Of a stretch of 64,000 nt of DNA, positions 1-9,048 are shown piece after piece. The stretch lies in assembly GCF_000308595.1 (NCBI RefSeq), contig NZ_BAGA01000077.1, positions 1-64,000 on the forward strand. The letters run 5' to 3'. Positions within the stretch are counted from its first letter, which is position 1. Each line of letters starts with the position of its first letter. The notes under the pieces are model-generated. The model had not been told where the DNA came from. It searched no databases and saw nothing but the letters and a program-made list of their open reading frames with translations. The position numbers were made by a program, and so were the translations under genes. Origin of the DNA: Nocardia higoensis NBRC 100133 (GTDB taxonomy: Bacteria > Actinomycetota > Actinomycetes > Mycobacteriales > Mycobacteriaceae).

Positions 1-2378
1 ACAGCCGTAAGGAACTGACCCGCAATTGGCGCAGCGATCCCGGCCTGCTGCGCGCGCTCGACCACCTGCTCGGTGGCGCCGCGCTCGGTCATCCGGAGAT
101 CAGCGTGTATCCGGTGGCCGCGACGCGGGCGGATAGCAGGCTGTCCGGACCGTCCGACCAGATCGTGCCGCTGCGCCTGCGCTGTCTGCCCCGCACCGGC
201 GCGGGCCCGTTGAAGAACGGTTTCCCCCAGGTGGACCGCCAGCGTGCCGCCGTGGCGCGCGATCTGGCCGCCGATCTCGTCCGGTTGCTGGAATCGGGCG
301 CCGAGGTGACCGTCGGCCGGGGCGCGGCGGCCGTGCGCCGCCCGGTGACCGCGGGCGATGTCGCCGTGCTGGTACGCAAGCGCTCCCATGTCTCGCTGGT
401 GCGCGATGCGCTGGACCGGGTCGGCATTCCGTCCGTATTGGCAGGCGGCAGTAGCGTTTTCGCCACGGCGAGTGCGGTGGACTGGCTGTGGGTGCTGCGC
501 GCGCTGGAACAGCCGCACCGCTCCGATCGCGTCCGGCTCGCCGCCTGCACGCCCATCCTGGGCTGCACCGCCGCTGAGATCGACAGTGGCGGAGCCGATC
601 TGGTGGGCGCGCTCAGCGCTCAGCTGCGCGAGGCGGCCCGGTTGTTCGCGCGCACCGGCTTCGCGGCCCTGTTCGAACGACTGGCCGACCGCTCCCGGCT
701 GGCCCCGCGCCTGCTGGCCGTGGAGAACGGCGAACGCACCCTCACCGATCTGCGTCACATCGCCCAACTGCTCGACGAGGTGGCGGCCACCGAGGGCTAC
801 GGCCTGACCGCGCTGACCCGCTGGCTGGCCGACCGGGTGCGCGACCCCGCCTCCGGCGCGGTGGCGGGCCGCTCCCGCCGCCTCGACCGCGATGCCGCCG
901 CCGTGCAGATCGCCACCGTGCACGCCAGCAAGGGGCTCGAATTCCCCATCGTCTACCTGCCGTTCGCATGGGACAACGCCAAGAACCCGAAACCGCCGAC
1001 CCTGTTGTTCCACGACGACGACGGCGCGCGCGTCCTCGATGTCGGCGGCCAGGAAGCCCGCGGCTATGCCCGGCGCAGGCAGCGTTGCGAGACCGAGGAG
1101 GCCGGTGAGGAACTGCGCCTGCTCTACGTGGCGCTGACCCGTGCCATGTGCCAGGTCGTCGCCTGGTGGGCGCCCTCGGCCACCACCGCGGGCGGACCGC
1201 TGCACCGGATGCTGCTCGGCCGCCCCGATCGCGGCCCCGACGTGCCCGAACGCGCCACCGTGCCCGCCGACGAACGGGTCGTCGGCGCCGTCACCGCCTG
1301 GGCCGCGCCCGCGTCGGAGGTGATCTCGGTGACCGCCGTCGACACCGCCGAATCCGTCACCCCGCGCCGCGTCCGCGTCGAGCCCGACACCGCCGATCTG
1401 GCCGCCGCCCGCTTCGACCGCGTCCTGGACCTGCAGTGGCGGCGCACGTCCTACTCGGCACTCACCGAAGGCGCGCACGAGCTCGTCACCGACACCGAAC
1501 CCGAGGATCCGCGCGGTCCCGGCGACGAACCCGCCACCCCCGCGCTCGTGGAACTCGACCCCGACCCCGCCGCCGCGCCGTCGCTGATGAACGATCTGCC
1601 CTACGGCGCCGAATTCGGCACCCTCGTGCACGCGGTTCTCGAACGCGTCGACACCTCCGCCGCCGACCTGGCCGCCGAGGTCCGGCGGCGCTGCCGGGAG
1701 ACCGCCGCCGAACTGCTCGCCGAACTCGACGTCGACATCCTGGCGACCGCCCTGCTCGCGGTGCTGCGCACCCCGCTCGGCTTCGGCTGCCTGGCCGACC
1801 TCACCCCACGGGATCGCCTGTGCGAGCTGGAATTCGAGCTGCCGTTGGCAGGCGGTGACCGGCCGACCGCGCACTCGGCCACGCTCGGCGCGATCGCCGA
1901 TCTGCTGCGCACCCACCTGGCCCCCGCCGCCGACCTCCACCCCTACGCCGACCTGCTCGCCGGGCTCGACGACCGCGCCCTGCGCGGCTACCTGACCGGC
2001 AGCATCGACGCCGTGCTGCGCGTCACCGGCGCCGACGGACCGCGCTTCGTCATCGTCGACTACAAGACCAACCGCCTCGGCATCGACCGCCTCACCGTCG
2101 ACCACTACACCCGTCCCCGGATGGCCGCCGAGATGCTGCGCTCGCACTACCCGCTGCAGGCGCTGCTGTATTCGGTCGCGCTGCACCGCTATCTGCGCTG
2201 GCGGCTGCCCGGCTACGAGCCGGCCCGCCATCTCGGCGGCTGCCAGTACCATTTCGTCCGCGGCATGATCGGCCCGGACACCCCGCCCGGCCACGGCGTC
2301 TTCGACTGGCATCCGCCCGTGGAACTGGTCGTCGCGCTGTCGGATCTGCTGGCGGGCTCGGCGGAAGGTGGGCGATGA
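1..2378 (+). CDS. recB: Exodeoxyribonuclease V subunit beta (RecB), 3' part
   Basis: C-terminal part of the RecB subunit of the RecBCD helicase-nuclease, which resects double-strand DNA ends for recombination. The reading frame is open from base 3 and runs in from outside the window, so about 791 residues are visible. The first residues read LTRNWRSD, a typical RecB/UvrD motif, so the Walker A domain lies off the left edge. Also visible are helicase motif V (VHASKGLEFPIVYL, near 920-960), motif VI (LLYVALTRA, near 1120) and the RecB nuclease core GSIDAV...VDYKTN (near 2000-2075), whose Asp and Lys are catalytic. recD follows with a 4-bp ATGA overlap, so the two are translationally coupled; recC is probably upstream (inference). 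Confidence 0.95.
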   Translation, partial: SRKELTRNWRSDPGLLRALDHLLGGAALGHPEISVYPVAATRADSRLSGPSDQIVPLRLRCLPRTGAGPLKNGFPQVDRQRAAVARDLAADLVRLLESGAEVTVGRGAAAVRRPVTAGDVAVLVRKRSHVSLVRDALDRVGIPSVLAGGSSVFATASAVDWLWVLRALEQPHRSDRVRLAACTPILGCTAAEIDSGGADLVGALSAQLREAARLFARTGFAALFERLADRSRLAPRLLAVENGERTLTDLRHIAQLLDEVAATEGYGLTALTRWLADRVRDPASGAVAGRSRRLDRDAAAVQIATVHASKGLEFPIVYLPFAWDNAKNPKPPTLLFHDDDGARVLDVGGQEARGYARRRQRCETEEAGEELRLLYVALTRAMCQVVAWWAPSATTAGGPLHRMLLGRPDRGPDVPERATVPADERVVGAVTAWAAPASEVISVTAVDTAESVTPRRVRVEPDTADLAAARFDRVLDLQWRRTSYSALTEGAHELVTDTEPEDPRGPGDEPATPALVELDPDPAAAPSLMNDLPYGAEFGTLVHAVLERVDTSAADLAAEVRRRCRETAAELLAELDVDILATALLAVLRTPLGFGCLADLTPRDRLCELEFELPLAGGDRPTAHSATLGAIADLLRTHLAPAADLHPYADLLAGLDDRALRGYLTGSIDAVLRVTGADGPRFVIVDYKTNRLGIDRLTVDHYTRPRMAAEMLRSHYPLQALLYSVALHRYLRWRLPGYEPARHLGGCQYHFVRGMIGPDTPPGHGVFDWHPPVELVVALSDLLAGSAEGGR

Positions 2379-4273
2379 CCGCGATCCAGGTGGCCCAGCG
2401 CGGCACGGGTCTGTTGCGCGTGTTCAACGAGGCCGGTGTGCTCTCCGCGGCCGATGTGCACGTCGCGGTCCGGCTCGGCAGGCTCGGGCGGGAGGAATCG
2501 GAACTGGTGCTGTTCGCGGCGGCGCTGGCCGTGCGCGCGGTGCGCTCGGGATCGGTGTGCCTGGAACTGGACCGGATGCGCGAGATCGGCGTGGACGCCG
2601 ACGAGGACTGGGACGTCGGTCAGGGCGTGGACCCGGCGACGCTGCCGTGGCCCGACATCGAGGCCGTGGTCGAGGCACTACGGGTGAGCCCACTGGTGTG
2701 CGGCGGTCCGGCCGGGCCGCTGTGCCCGTTGCGGGTGGTACCCCCCGCGCCCGGCGAGGACGGTGGACCGCTGCTCTACCTCGACCGCTACTACCAGCAG
2801 GAACAGACGATCCGCCGGGTGCTCACCGAGCGCGCCGCGAGCCATCCCGTGGTCGACGCGGTGGTGGCGCGCCGCGAACTCGATCGCTTGTTCGGCACGG
2901 CCGACGGCGGCGCCCCCGACCGGCAGCGTCTGGCCGCCGCCCTCGCCGCCACGCACTGGACCACGGTCGTCGCGGGCGGCCCCGGCACCGGCAAGACCCA
3001 CACCATCGCCCGCGTGCTGGCATTGCTCGAGGCGCATCGGCGGGCCGATCCGAAAGCCGCGCCGCTGCGCATCGCGCTGGCCGCGCCCACCGGCAAGGCC
3101 GCCGCCCGTCTCCAGGAGGCGGTGCGCGAACAGGCGGGCGCGCTCGGCCTGCCCGAACTGACCGCCGCGACCGTGCACCGTTTGCTCGGCTGGCAGCGAG
3201 GACGCGGAAACCGGTTCCGGTACAACGAGTTCAACCGCCTGCCCTACGACGTGGTGGTGGTCGACGAGACCTCCATGGTCTCGCTGACGATGATGAGCAG
3301 CCTGCTGTCGGCCCTGCGCTCGGACACCCGGCTCGTCCTCGTCGGCGACCCCGATCAGCTCGCCTCGGTCGACGCGGGCGCCGTGCTCGCCGATCTGGTC
3401 GCCGGACCCGTCGCGGGCGCGCCCAATCCGGCACTCGACGACATCCTCGGCGCCCCGCCGCCGGACGCCGCCGAGCATCCGGAGGGGCTGACCGAGCTCG
3501 AGCGGACCAGGATGCGCGGCGGCATCGTGCGCCTCACCCGCGGCAGGCGCTTCGGCGGTCACATCGCCGAACTCGCCGTTGCGGTCCGGGCGGGCGACGC
3601 CGATCGCGCCCTCGACCTGCTCCGCTCGGGCGGCGCCGATCTTTCCCTGTGCGCGCCCGACGAGATCGACGCCGTCCGCGCGGACGTGGCGCGCGCCGCC
3701 CGTGCCGTTTCCGAATCCGCCCGCGCCGGTGACTCCGGGGCCGCCCTGGCCGCGCTGGAATCGCACCGGCTGCTGTGCGCGCACCGCCGCGGCCCCTTCG
3801 GCGTGGAACGCTGGGACCGCATGGCGGGGGAGTGGGCGGCCGCCGTCGGCGCGGGCCCGGACGGCGCGTCCTCCCCGTGGTATCCGGGCCAGCCGCTGCT
3901 CGTCACCGCCAACGATCACGAGGCCCGCATCTACAACGGCGACACCGGCGTCATCGTCACCATGCCCGATGGCTCACTGCGCGCGGCCCTGCTGCGCGGC
4001 AGCGATCCCTACCTGGTGCACCCCACCCAATTCCCCTCCGTGGTGACCGTTTTCGCGATGACCATCCACCGCAGCCAGGGCAGTCAGTACGACACCGTCT
4101 CCATCGTCCTGCCCGAACCGGAATCCACCCTGCTCACCAGGGAACTGCTCTACACCGCCATCACCCGCGCCCGGGGGCACGTCCGCGTCATCGGCACCGA
4201 GGAGGCGATCCGCGCCGCGGTGGGACGGCGCGTGCTGCGAGCCAGCGGGCTCGCCCGGCGGGTAATCGCCTGA
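2375..4273 (+). CDS. recD: Exodeoxyribonuclease V subunit alpha (RecD)
   Basis: The 5'-3' motor subunit of RecBCD, 632 aa, normal length. Walker A GGPGTGKT lies near residues 199-206 and Walker B VVVVDETSM near 290. Motif V (TIHRSQGSQYD) and motif VI (LLYTAITRARGHVRV) lie in the UvrD-like C-terminal domain. The N-terminal 170 residues match the RecD domain that contacts RecB/RecC. The ATG overlaps the recB stop (ATGA), so expression depends on recB translation. It ends 8 bp before a convergent gene, leaving no room for a separate terminator. Mycobacteriales usually carry RecBCD alongside AdnAB (family knowledge). Confidence 0.95.
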   Translation: MTAIQVAQRGTGLLRVFNEAGVLSAADVHVAVRLGRLGREESELVLFAAALAVRAVRSGSVCLELDRMREIGVDADEDWDVGQGVDPATLPWPDIEAVVEALRVSPLVCGGPAGPLCPLRVVPPAPGEDGGPLLYLDRYYQQEQTIRRVLTERAASHPVVDAVVARRELDRLFGTADGGAPDRQRLAAALAATHWTTVVAGGPGTGKTHTIARVLALLEAHRRADPKAAPLRIALAAPTGKAAARLQEAVREQAGALGLPELTAATVHRLLGWQRGRGNRFRYNEFNRLPYDVVVVDETSMVSLTMMSSLLSALRSDTRLVLVGDPDQLASVDAGAVLADLVAGPVAGAPNPALDDILGAPPPDAAEHPEGLTELERTRMRGGIVRLTRGRRFGGHIAELAVAVRAGDADRALDLLRSGGADLSLCAPDEIDAVRADVARAARAVSESARAGDSGAALAALESHRLLCAHRRGPFGVERWDRMAGEWAAAVGAGPDGASSPWYPGQPLLVTANDHEARIYNGDTGVIVTMPDGSLRAALLRGSDPYLVHPTQFPSVVTVFAMTIHRSQGSQYDTVSIVLPEPESTLLTRELLYTAITRARGHVRVIGTEEAIRAAVGRRVLRASGLARRVIA

Positions 4274-4281
4274 GCGCGGTG

Positions 4282-5205
4282 TCAGCTCAGCCCGAACATC
4301 CGGACGCCGTTCTCCCAGAACACCTTCCGGAGCCACTCGGTTCCGAGATCGAGCCGCTCGACGGCCTGTACCGCGTGGGCGTACGGGTACGGGATATTGG
4401 GGAAGTCGCTGCCGAACAGGATGCGGTCGGACAGCGCGCGCAGCCGGTCGTACTCGGCGACCGGAAAGGGCGCGTCCTGCTCGCTGAAGTCGGTCCACAC
4501 CATGGTGGTATCGAGCGAGAGGGACGGATACCGCTCGGCGAGATCGAGGAACGCGCTGTACTCCGGCGTGCCCATATGCGCCACGATCAGCCGCAGCGCG
4601 GGAAACCGGCTCAGCAGCTCGGCGATCGGCGCGGGGCCGGTGAACCGGCCCGGCGCCGGGCCCGACCCGCAGTGGATCACCACCGGCACGCCCGCCTCGG
4701 CGAGCAGTCCCCACACCGGGGTGAGCAGTGGATCGTTCGGTGCGAAATCGCCGACCTGGATGTGCACCTTGAACACCCGCACCCCGCGCTCGATCGCCGT
4801 GGCGACGTAGGCGGCGGCCTCCGGTTCGGGGTAGAAGGTCGCGGTGTGCAGGCAGTCGGGGGTGCGGGCGGCGAACTCGGCGGTCCAGTCGTTGAGCCAC
4901 GCGGCCATGTCCGGCTTGTGCGGGTACACCAGCGAGGTGAACGCCCGAACGCCGAAACCGCGCAGGGTCTTCAACCGCACCTGCTCTTCGTCGCGATAGG
5001 TGATCGGCCACTGTCTGCCCACCAGCGGGCCGACCGAGTCGAAGTACGCCCACACCTTGTTCAGCACCGATTCCGGCATGAAATGGGTGTGCACATCGAT
5101 GATGCCGGGTAGTGCCAGCCGTTCCCGGAACCCGGCCAGGAACGCGATGTCGCCGACGTAGTCGCTCGCCGCCGAATACTCGCCGTGATGGTGGTGACCG
5201 GTCAT
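4282..5205 (-). CDS. Amidohydrolase family protein (Amidohydro_2)
   Basis: A 307-aa metal-dependent TIM-barrel hydrolase of the PF04909 type. The metal-binding HxH is in IIDVHTHFMP (near residue 37), followed by FKVHIQVGDF, PVVIHCGSG and the late Asp in ILFGSDFPN, the normal order for this family. I placed the start at the ATG whose TGA-overlap (ATGA, 5202-5205) couples it to the upstream nucleoside hydrolase; a longer open frame upstream is a shadow of that gene. The first residues contain a natural HHHH run. The substrate is unknown: the family includes decarboxylases and lactonases. Pairing with a nucleoside hydrolase suggests purine/pyrimidine salvage or degradation (inference). Confidence 0.85.
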   Translation of the reverse strand: MTGHHHHGEYSAASDYVGDIAFLAGFRERLALPGIIDVHTHFMPESVLNKVWAYFDSVGPLVGRQWPITYRDEEQVRLKTLRGFGVRAFTSLVYPHKPDMAAWLNDWTAEFAARTPDCLHTATFYPEPEAAAYVATAIERGVRVFKVHIQVGDFAPNDPLLTPVWGLLAEAGVPVVIHCGSGPAPGRFTGPAPIAELLSRFPALRLIVAHMGTPEYSAFLDLAERYPSLSLDTTMVWTDFSEQDAPFPVAEYDRLRALSDRILFGSDFPNIPYPYAHAVQAVERLDLGTEWLRKVFWENGVRMFGLS

Positions 5206-6275
5206 GAGACCTCCGGACTCGAAGCGGGTACGGTGTGCCGCGCGGGCGGATACAACGCCGCCGCGAAATCGCCGACCCGGGCGACGAGCCGCGCGAAGAA
5301 CGCTTCGGGGTCGGTGCCCACGACGATGTCGGCATTGAACGGCCTGCCCCACATGCCCGCCCAGTCGGCGACCGTGGTGGCCCTGGTCAGCGTCCCGGTG
5401 AGTTCGACGTCCACCGTCGCGGGGCGGACCACCGCCAGCGTCGGGTCCAGCGCGACGGCCGCGGCGAACGGGTCGTGCATGTGCGCCAGATAGCCCTGGT
5501 CGTAGGCCTGATGGAACTCGAAGTAGAAGCGGACCGCGTCGGTGAGGTGCCGGATGATCGGATTGCTCGCCGCGGACGGCTGTCCTGGCGGGTCGCCGGG
5601 CGCGGGCTCCTCGACCGGGCTGCTGCCCGCTCGCTCGGCGAGCGCGCGCAGGTGGCGCGGATGCATCTCGATCGTCTCGGTGATGTCCAGCGCGCAGATC
5701 AGCGGCCTGCGGTCGGCAGGCGCGGCGGAGAAGGCGTCGAAGACCTCCTTGGCCGCCTCCGGATCGACGTGCACGTTCCACTCGTTCGTCGGCGTCGTAT
5801 TACCCGGATGATTGAAGGCCCCGCCCATCACCACCAGCCGGCGCAACAGTTGCGGCAGCCCGGGCTCGAGCCGCAACGCCAACGCCAGATTCGTCAGCGG
5901 ACCGGTACACAGCCCCACGATCTCGCCGGGGTGCGCCCGCACCGTGTCCACCCACATCCGCGCCGCGGACCGCGCCGACAGCGCGCGTCCGGACACCGGC
6001 AGCCTGGCGTGCCCCACACCCTGCGGCCCGTGGGTGTCCTCGGTGGTGCGCAGCTCGATCGCCAGCGGCCGCTCCGCTCCGAGCGCCACCTCGATCTGCG
6101 GCGCCCGGCACACCTCCAGCCACGCCAGATTGTTGGCGGCGACCTGCGCGGCCCCGACATTGCCCGCCGTGGAGGCGATGCCGAGCAACTCGGCTTCGGG
6201 TGACGCCAGCAGGTAGAGCAGCGCCAGCGAGTCGTCGATCCCGGTATCGACGTCCACGATGATCTTCTGCCGCAC
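5202..6275 (-). CDS. Nucleoside hydrolase (inosine/uridine-preferring type)
   Basis: Hydrolyses the N-glycosidic bond of nucleosides to base plus ribose. 357 aa. The N-terminal calcium-binding Asp cluster VDVDTGIDD (residues 7-15) is the family signature, and NEWNVHVDPEAA and HDPFAAAVALDP are the conserved mid and late motifs. The start is GTG with a -10-like TAGGCT only 6 nt upstream, so the mRNA is probably leaderless. It forms a two-gene unit with the overlapping amidohydrolase. Substrate preference cannot be read from sequence. Confidence 0.9.
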   Translation of the reverse strand: MRQKIIVDVDTGIDDSLALLYLLASPEAELLGIASTAGNVGAAQVAANNLAWLEVCRAPQIEVALGAERPLAIELRTTEDTHGPQGVGHARLPVSGRALSARSAARMWVDTVRAHPGEIVGLCTGPLTNLALALRLEPGLPQLLRRLVVMGGAFNHPGNTTPTNEWNVHVDPEAAKEVFDAFSAAPADRRPLICALDITETIEMHPRHLRALAERAGSSPVEEPAPGDPPGQPSAASNPIIRHLTDAVRFYFEFHQAYDQGYLAHMHDPFAAAVALDPTLAVVRPATVDVELTGTLTRATTVADWAGMWGRPFNADIVVGTDPEAFFARLVARVGDFAAALYPPARHTVPASSPEVS

Positions 6276-6281
6276 GCACCG

Positions 6282-6287
6282 AGCCTA
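6282..6287 (-). promoter_or_regulatory. -10 hexamer TAGGCT of a leaderless promoter
   Basis: On the minus strand TAGGCT ends 6 nt before the GTG of the nucleoside hydrolase, and no Shine-Dalgarno sequence is present in between. This is the geometry of actinobacterial leaderless transcripts. No clear -35 was seen. Confidence 0.45.
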
Positions 6288-6403
6288 ATCGCCGCTTTCC
6301 CGCAGGCGTCCCCGGCTCCCTTCCGGCGCTCTCGACGCTGGGGCCCGTCCGCACGGTCGGCGTCCGGCTCGCGACGTCACCGAGCGTCACCGGGCCCGGC
6401 GGC

Positions 6404-7750
6404 TCAGCGGGTGCGCACCGGCCAGGCGGGGGTGCCCGACCCCATCTGCGGAGCGGGCCAGGCGTAGTCCGGGTACTCGGCGAGCGCGGGCGCGGCGGTG
6501 AGCAGGTTCCCGTGGGCGACGACCGCGTGCGGATTCGGCATCGCGGGCGCGGGATGTTTCAGCGTCCGGCCGGGGGAGCTCAACAGCCAGGAAGCCGTGC
6601 GCGCCAACGAGACACGCACATCGCGGCCGACGCCGTCGTAGGTGTGCGCGGCGAGCGCGTCGATGACACCGGCGGCGAGCAGGTATCCCGTGGCGTGGTC
6701 GATGGCCTGTGCGGGCAGCGAGCCGGGCACCTGCGGCGCGCCCTCGAGCACGGCGATGCCGGTGGCGGCCTGCACGATGCTGTCGAAGCCGCGCCTGCCG
6801 CTCCACGGACCCGTCTCGCCCCAGGCGCTGATCCTGGCGTGGATCAGGCCGCGCCGGACGGCCGTGATCAGTCCCGCGCTCTCCAGCGCGCCCGGCCGGT
6901 AGCCGGTCACCAGCACATCGGCCTGGGAGAGCAGATCGTGGAAGGCGACGGCATGACTGCGCATGTCCATCAGCACCGAATGCTTGCCCTGACAGGTATC
7001 GGCGAACTGCCACGGCAACTCGGGCAGCCACGGCGCGTCGATGCGTAATACCTCCGCACCCAGCAGTGCGAGGGTGCGGGTGGCGACCGGCCCGGCGATC
7101 ACCCGGGTCAGGTCGAGCACCCGCACGCCGCGCAGCGGCTGGAACGGGGTGGCGTCGGAGCGCAGCCTGGTGCCCGCGCGGTCCTCGCGCTGTTCGATCG
7201 ACACCAGCGGGCCCGCGGCGGCGTCGGCGGCCTGGGGGGTGGCGGCCCACTCGTCCTCGGTGCGCACCCGGACCGCGACCGCGCCCACCGCGGCGGCATT
7301 GTCCTCGATATCGGAGGCGCGGCTCATGGCGATCTGCGCGACCGCGATGTCGAACGGGATGTCCTCGGGCAGCCCGAGGGCGGTGAGCAGTCTGGCTCGG
7401 TGGTGCGGGTAGTTGGCGTGCGTGCGGACCCAGCCGTCGAAGGTCGGGAAGAACCCGGACAGGTCGGCCCAGCTCTGAACCGGCTTGCCGTCCACGCGTA
7501 GCAGATGGTCACTGGAGAAGGCGGCGGTGATGCGCTCGGGGTCGATCCGGTGGGCGACGGGAGCGAGGCCGTGCGCGTCGCGCATACGATTGGCTGCGGC
7601 CGCCACGGCGGCCACCGATCCCGCGGCCAGCGTCCACACCGGCAGTGTCGCAGCGAGATTGCTGCCGGGATCGGGCGAATCGATAATGCCGGAAGCCGGG
7701 ACGCCGATTCCGGATTCGTACTCGTGGACCAGCCGATTGTGCGCGTTCAC
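6404..7750 (-). CDS. CoA transferase family III (CaiB/BaiF-like)
   Basis: A 448-aa class III CoA-transferase or racemase-like protein that would exchange CoA between carboxylic acids through an enzyme-aspartyl thioester. The canonical block begins about halfway: LRGVRVLDLTRVIAGP, then TRTLALLGAEVLRID, and the catalytic-Asp neighbourhood AIDHATGYLLAAG. Residues 1-215 precede it and resemble a second, degenerate family III half, as in other long actinobacterial members. I used the GTG at 7750; the frame stays open further upstream but there overlies the divergent thioesterase. It shares a 39-bp intergenic region with that thioesterase. Confidence 0.8.
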   Translation of the reverse strand: MNAHNRLVHEYESGIGVPASGIIDSPDPGSNLAATLPVWTLAAGSVAAVAAAANRMRDAHGLAPVAHRIDPERITAAFSSDHLLRVDGKPVQSWADLSGFFPTFDGWVRTHANYPHHRARLLTALGLPEDIPFDIAVAQIAMSRASDIEDNAAAVGAVAVRVRTEDEWAATPQAADAAAGPLVSIEQREDRAGTRLRSDATPFQPLRGVRVLDLTRVIAGPVATRTLALLGAEVLRIDAPWLPELPWQFADTCQGKHSVLMDMRSHAVAFHDLLSQADVLVTGYRPGALESAGLITAVRRGLIHARISAWGETGPWSGRRGFDSIVQAATGIAVLEGAPQVPGSLPAQAIDHATGYLLAAGVIDALAAHTYDGVGRDVRVSLARTASWLLSSPGRTLKHPAPAMPNPHAVVAHGNLLTAAPALAEYPDYAWPAPQMGSGTPAWPVRTR

Positions 7751-7789
7751 CAGTCCGAGACTAGCGGTTACAAGCAGAAGGAGACCGAC

Positions 7790-8545
7790 GTGGAGAGTGC
7801 GATCGCGGCCACCGAATGGCTGCGCGCCTTGCGAATCGAACCCTCGCCCCGCCACCACCTGGTGTGTTTTGCCCCGGGAGGTGGTTCGGCCACCGCTTAC
7901 CGGAATCTGGCCGACCGGGTCGGTCCGGGCATCGCGGTCCTCGCCGTGCAATACCCGGGCCGCCAAGATCGTTTGGGCGAGGCTCCGGTCACCGATCTGC
8001 ACGCGCTGGCCGATCGGATCGCCGAAGAGTTGCTGGCGCAGTCCGTGGTGCCGAATCTCGCCCTTTTCGGGCACAGCATGGGCGCCACCGTGGCCTACGA
8101 GACCGCGCGCAGGCTGGAGTCCGCCGGGCGCACGGTGTCCCGGCTGTTCGTCTCCGGCCGCCCCGCCCCGACGTTCGTCGAACCGCGCAGGCTGCACCTG
8201 GCTCCGGACGAGGACCTGATCGCCGATCTCGAACGCCTGGCCGCCGACCCGGCCCCGATCGCCATGCTGCGCAGCGAACCCGGCCTGGCCGAGATCGTGC
8301 TGCCGGCCGTCCGCGGCGACTACCAGGCCGTGGAAACCTACGCCCGGCGCGAAGCCGACCCGCTGCGCTGCCCGATCACCGCCCTGGTCAGTACCGAGGA
8401 CCCGACCATGAGCGTCGAACAGGCCGACGAATGGCGCGATTTCACCGCCGCGGCGTTCCAGCGCGAGACCTTCCCCGGCGGGCACTTCTACCTCGACGAG
8501 CGGCCCGACGACGTCGCCGCACTCGTCGCCCGCACCTTGCGCTGA
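7790..8545 (+). CDS. Type II thioesterase (alpha/beta hydrolase)
   Basis: A 251-aa editing thioesterase of the GrsT/RifR type, which removes aberrant acyl groups from carrier proteins of NRPS/PKS assembly lines. Visible features are CFAPGGGSATAYR (oxyanion region), the nucleophile elbow GHSMGA (Ser near residue 96) and the C-terminal catalytic His in PGGHFYL. The GTG start is preceded by AGAAGGAGA at good spacing. No NRPS or PKS lies in the window, so its partner must be encoded elsewhere, or it acts on another acyl-thioester such as one handled by the divergent CoA-transferase (inference). Confidence 0.85.
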   Translation: MESAIAATEWLRALRIEPSPRHHLVCFAPGGGSATAYRNLADRVGPGIAVLAVQYPGRQDRLGEAPVTDLHALADRIAEELLAQSVVPNLALFGHSMGATVAYETARRLESAGRTVSRLFVSGRPAPTFVEPRRLHLAPDEDLIADLERLAADPAPIAMLRSEPGLAEIVLPAVRGDYQAVETYARREADPLRCPITALVSTEDPTMSVEQADEWRDFTAAAFQRETFPGGHFYLDERPDDVAALVARTLR

Positions 8546-8645
8546 ATTACGAGCAGGAACGGCCGCCGCGACCCGGACCTCGGCCCGGGCACGGTCGGGT
8601 CGGGGCGATTGCGATGGCCGCGCACGACGAGCCGGAGGGCGCGCC

Positions 8646-9029
8646 TCACCGGGGCGCGACCGGCGCCCGGTCGGATCGGCGGTGGAACCGGACCAGAACG
8701 CCGGCCCACGAGACGAGCACGACCGCCGCCACCAGCAGCCGGACGAGTCCCACCGAGTTCTCGGGATAGACGATGCCGGTGAGGTAGTGGTCGATGAACC
8801 CGCTCGATGGCAGCTCCGCCGTCCCCGCCGATCGGCGCGCCCAGTTCTCCAGATACGTCAGCGGGCAGTCGTAGCCGACGACCACGGAGCCGAGTCCCCA
8901 GACGGCGGTCGCCAGATGCGGCCAGAAGGCCCACGGCCGCCACCACGCCAGGAATCCGCCGAACACGAGGTAGCCCAAGAACGCGAAATGCGCGCACATG
9001 GTGAGGTCGGCGAGCAGACGGAAGCCCAC
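8646..9029 (-). CDS. DUF2784 family membrane protein
   Basis: A 127-aa protein with about four predicted membrane segments. It contains GYDCPLTYLENWAR followed by FIDHYLTGIVYPE, a pattern I associate with DUF2784; function unknown. The start is a GTG placed 6 nt after the minus-strand hexamer TACCCT, so it is probably leaderless. The gene lies between a terminated thioesterase and an SDR gene on its own strand and seems monocistronic. Confidence 0.85.
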   Translation of the reverse strand: MGFRLLADLTMCAHFAFLGYLVFGGFLAWWRPWAFWPHLATAVWGLGSVVVGYDCPLTYLENWARRSAGTAELPSSGFIDHYLTGIVYPENSVGLVRLLVAAVVLVSWAGVLVRFHRRSDRAPVAPR

Positions 9030-9035
9030 ATGCCC

Positions 9036-9041
9036 AGGGTA
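9036..9041 (-). promoter_or_regulatory. -10 hexamer TACCCT of a leaderless promoter
   Basis: TACCCT on the minus strand fits the actinobacterial TANNNT -10 and lies 6 nt before the GTG of the DUF2784 gene. There is no ribosome-binding site between them. It sits in the 19-bp gap after the upstream SDR stop. Confidence 0.45.
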
Positions 9042-9048
9042 GGCGCGC

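Noticed and set aside
7751..8485. In-frame upstream extension of the CoA-transferase across the thioesterase gene
   Set aside because: The thioesterase has its own motifs and ribosome-binding site on the other strand, and the extension shows no family similarity.
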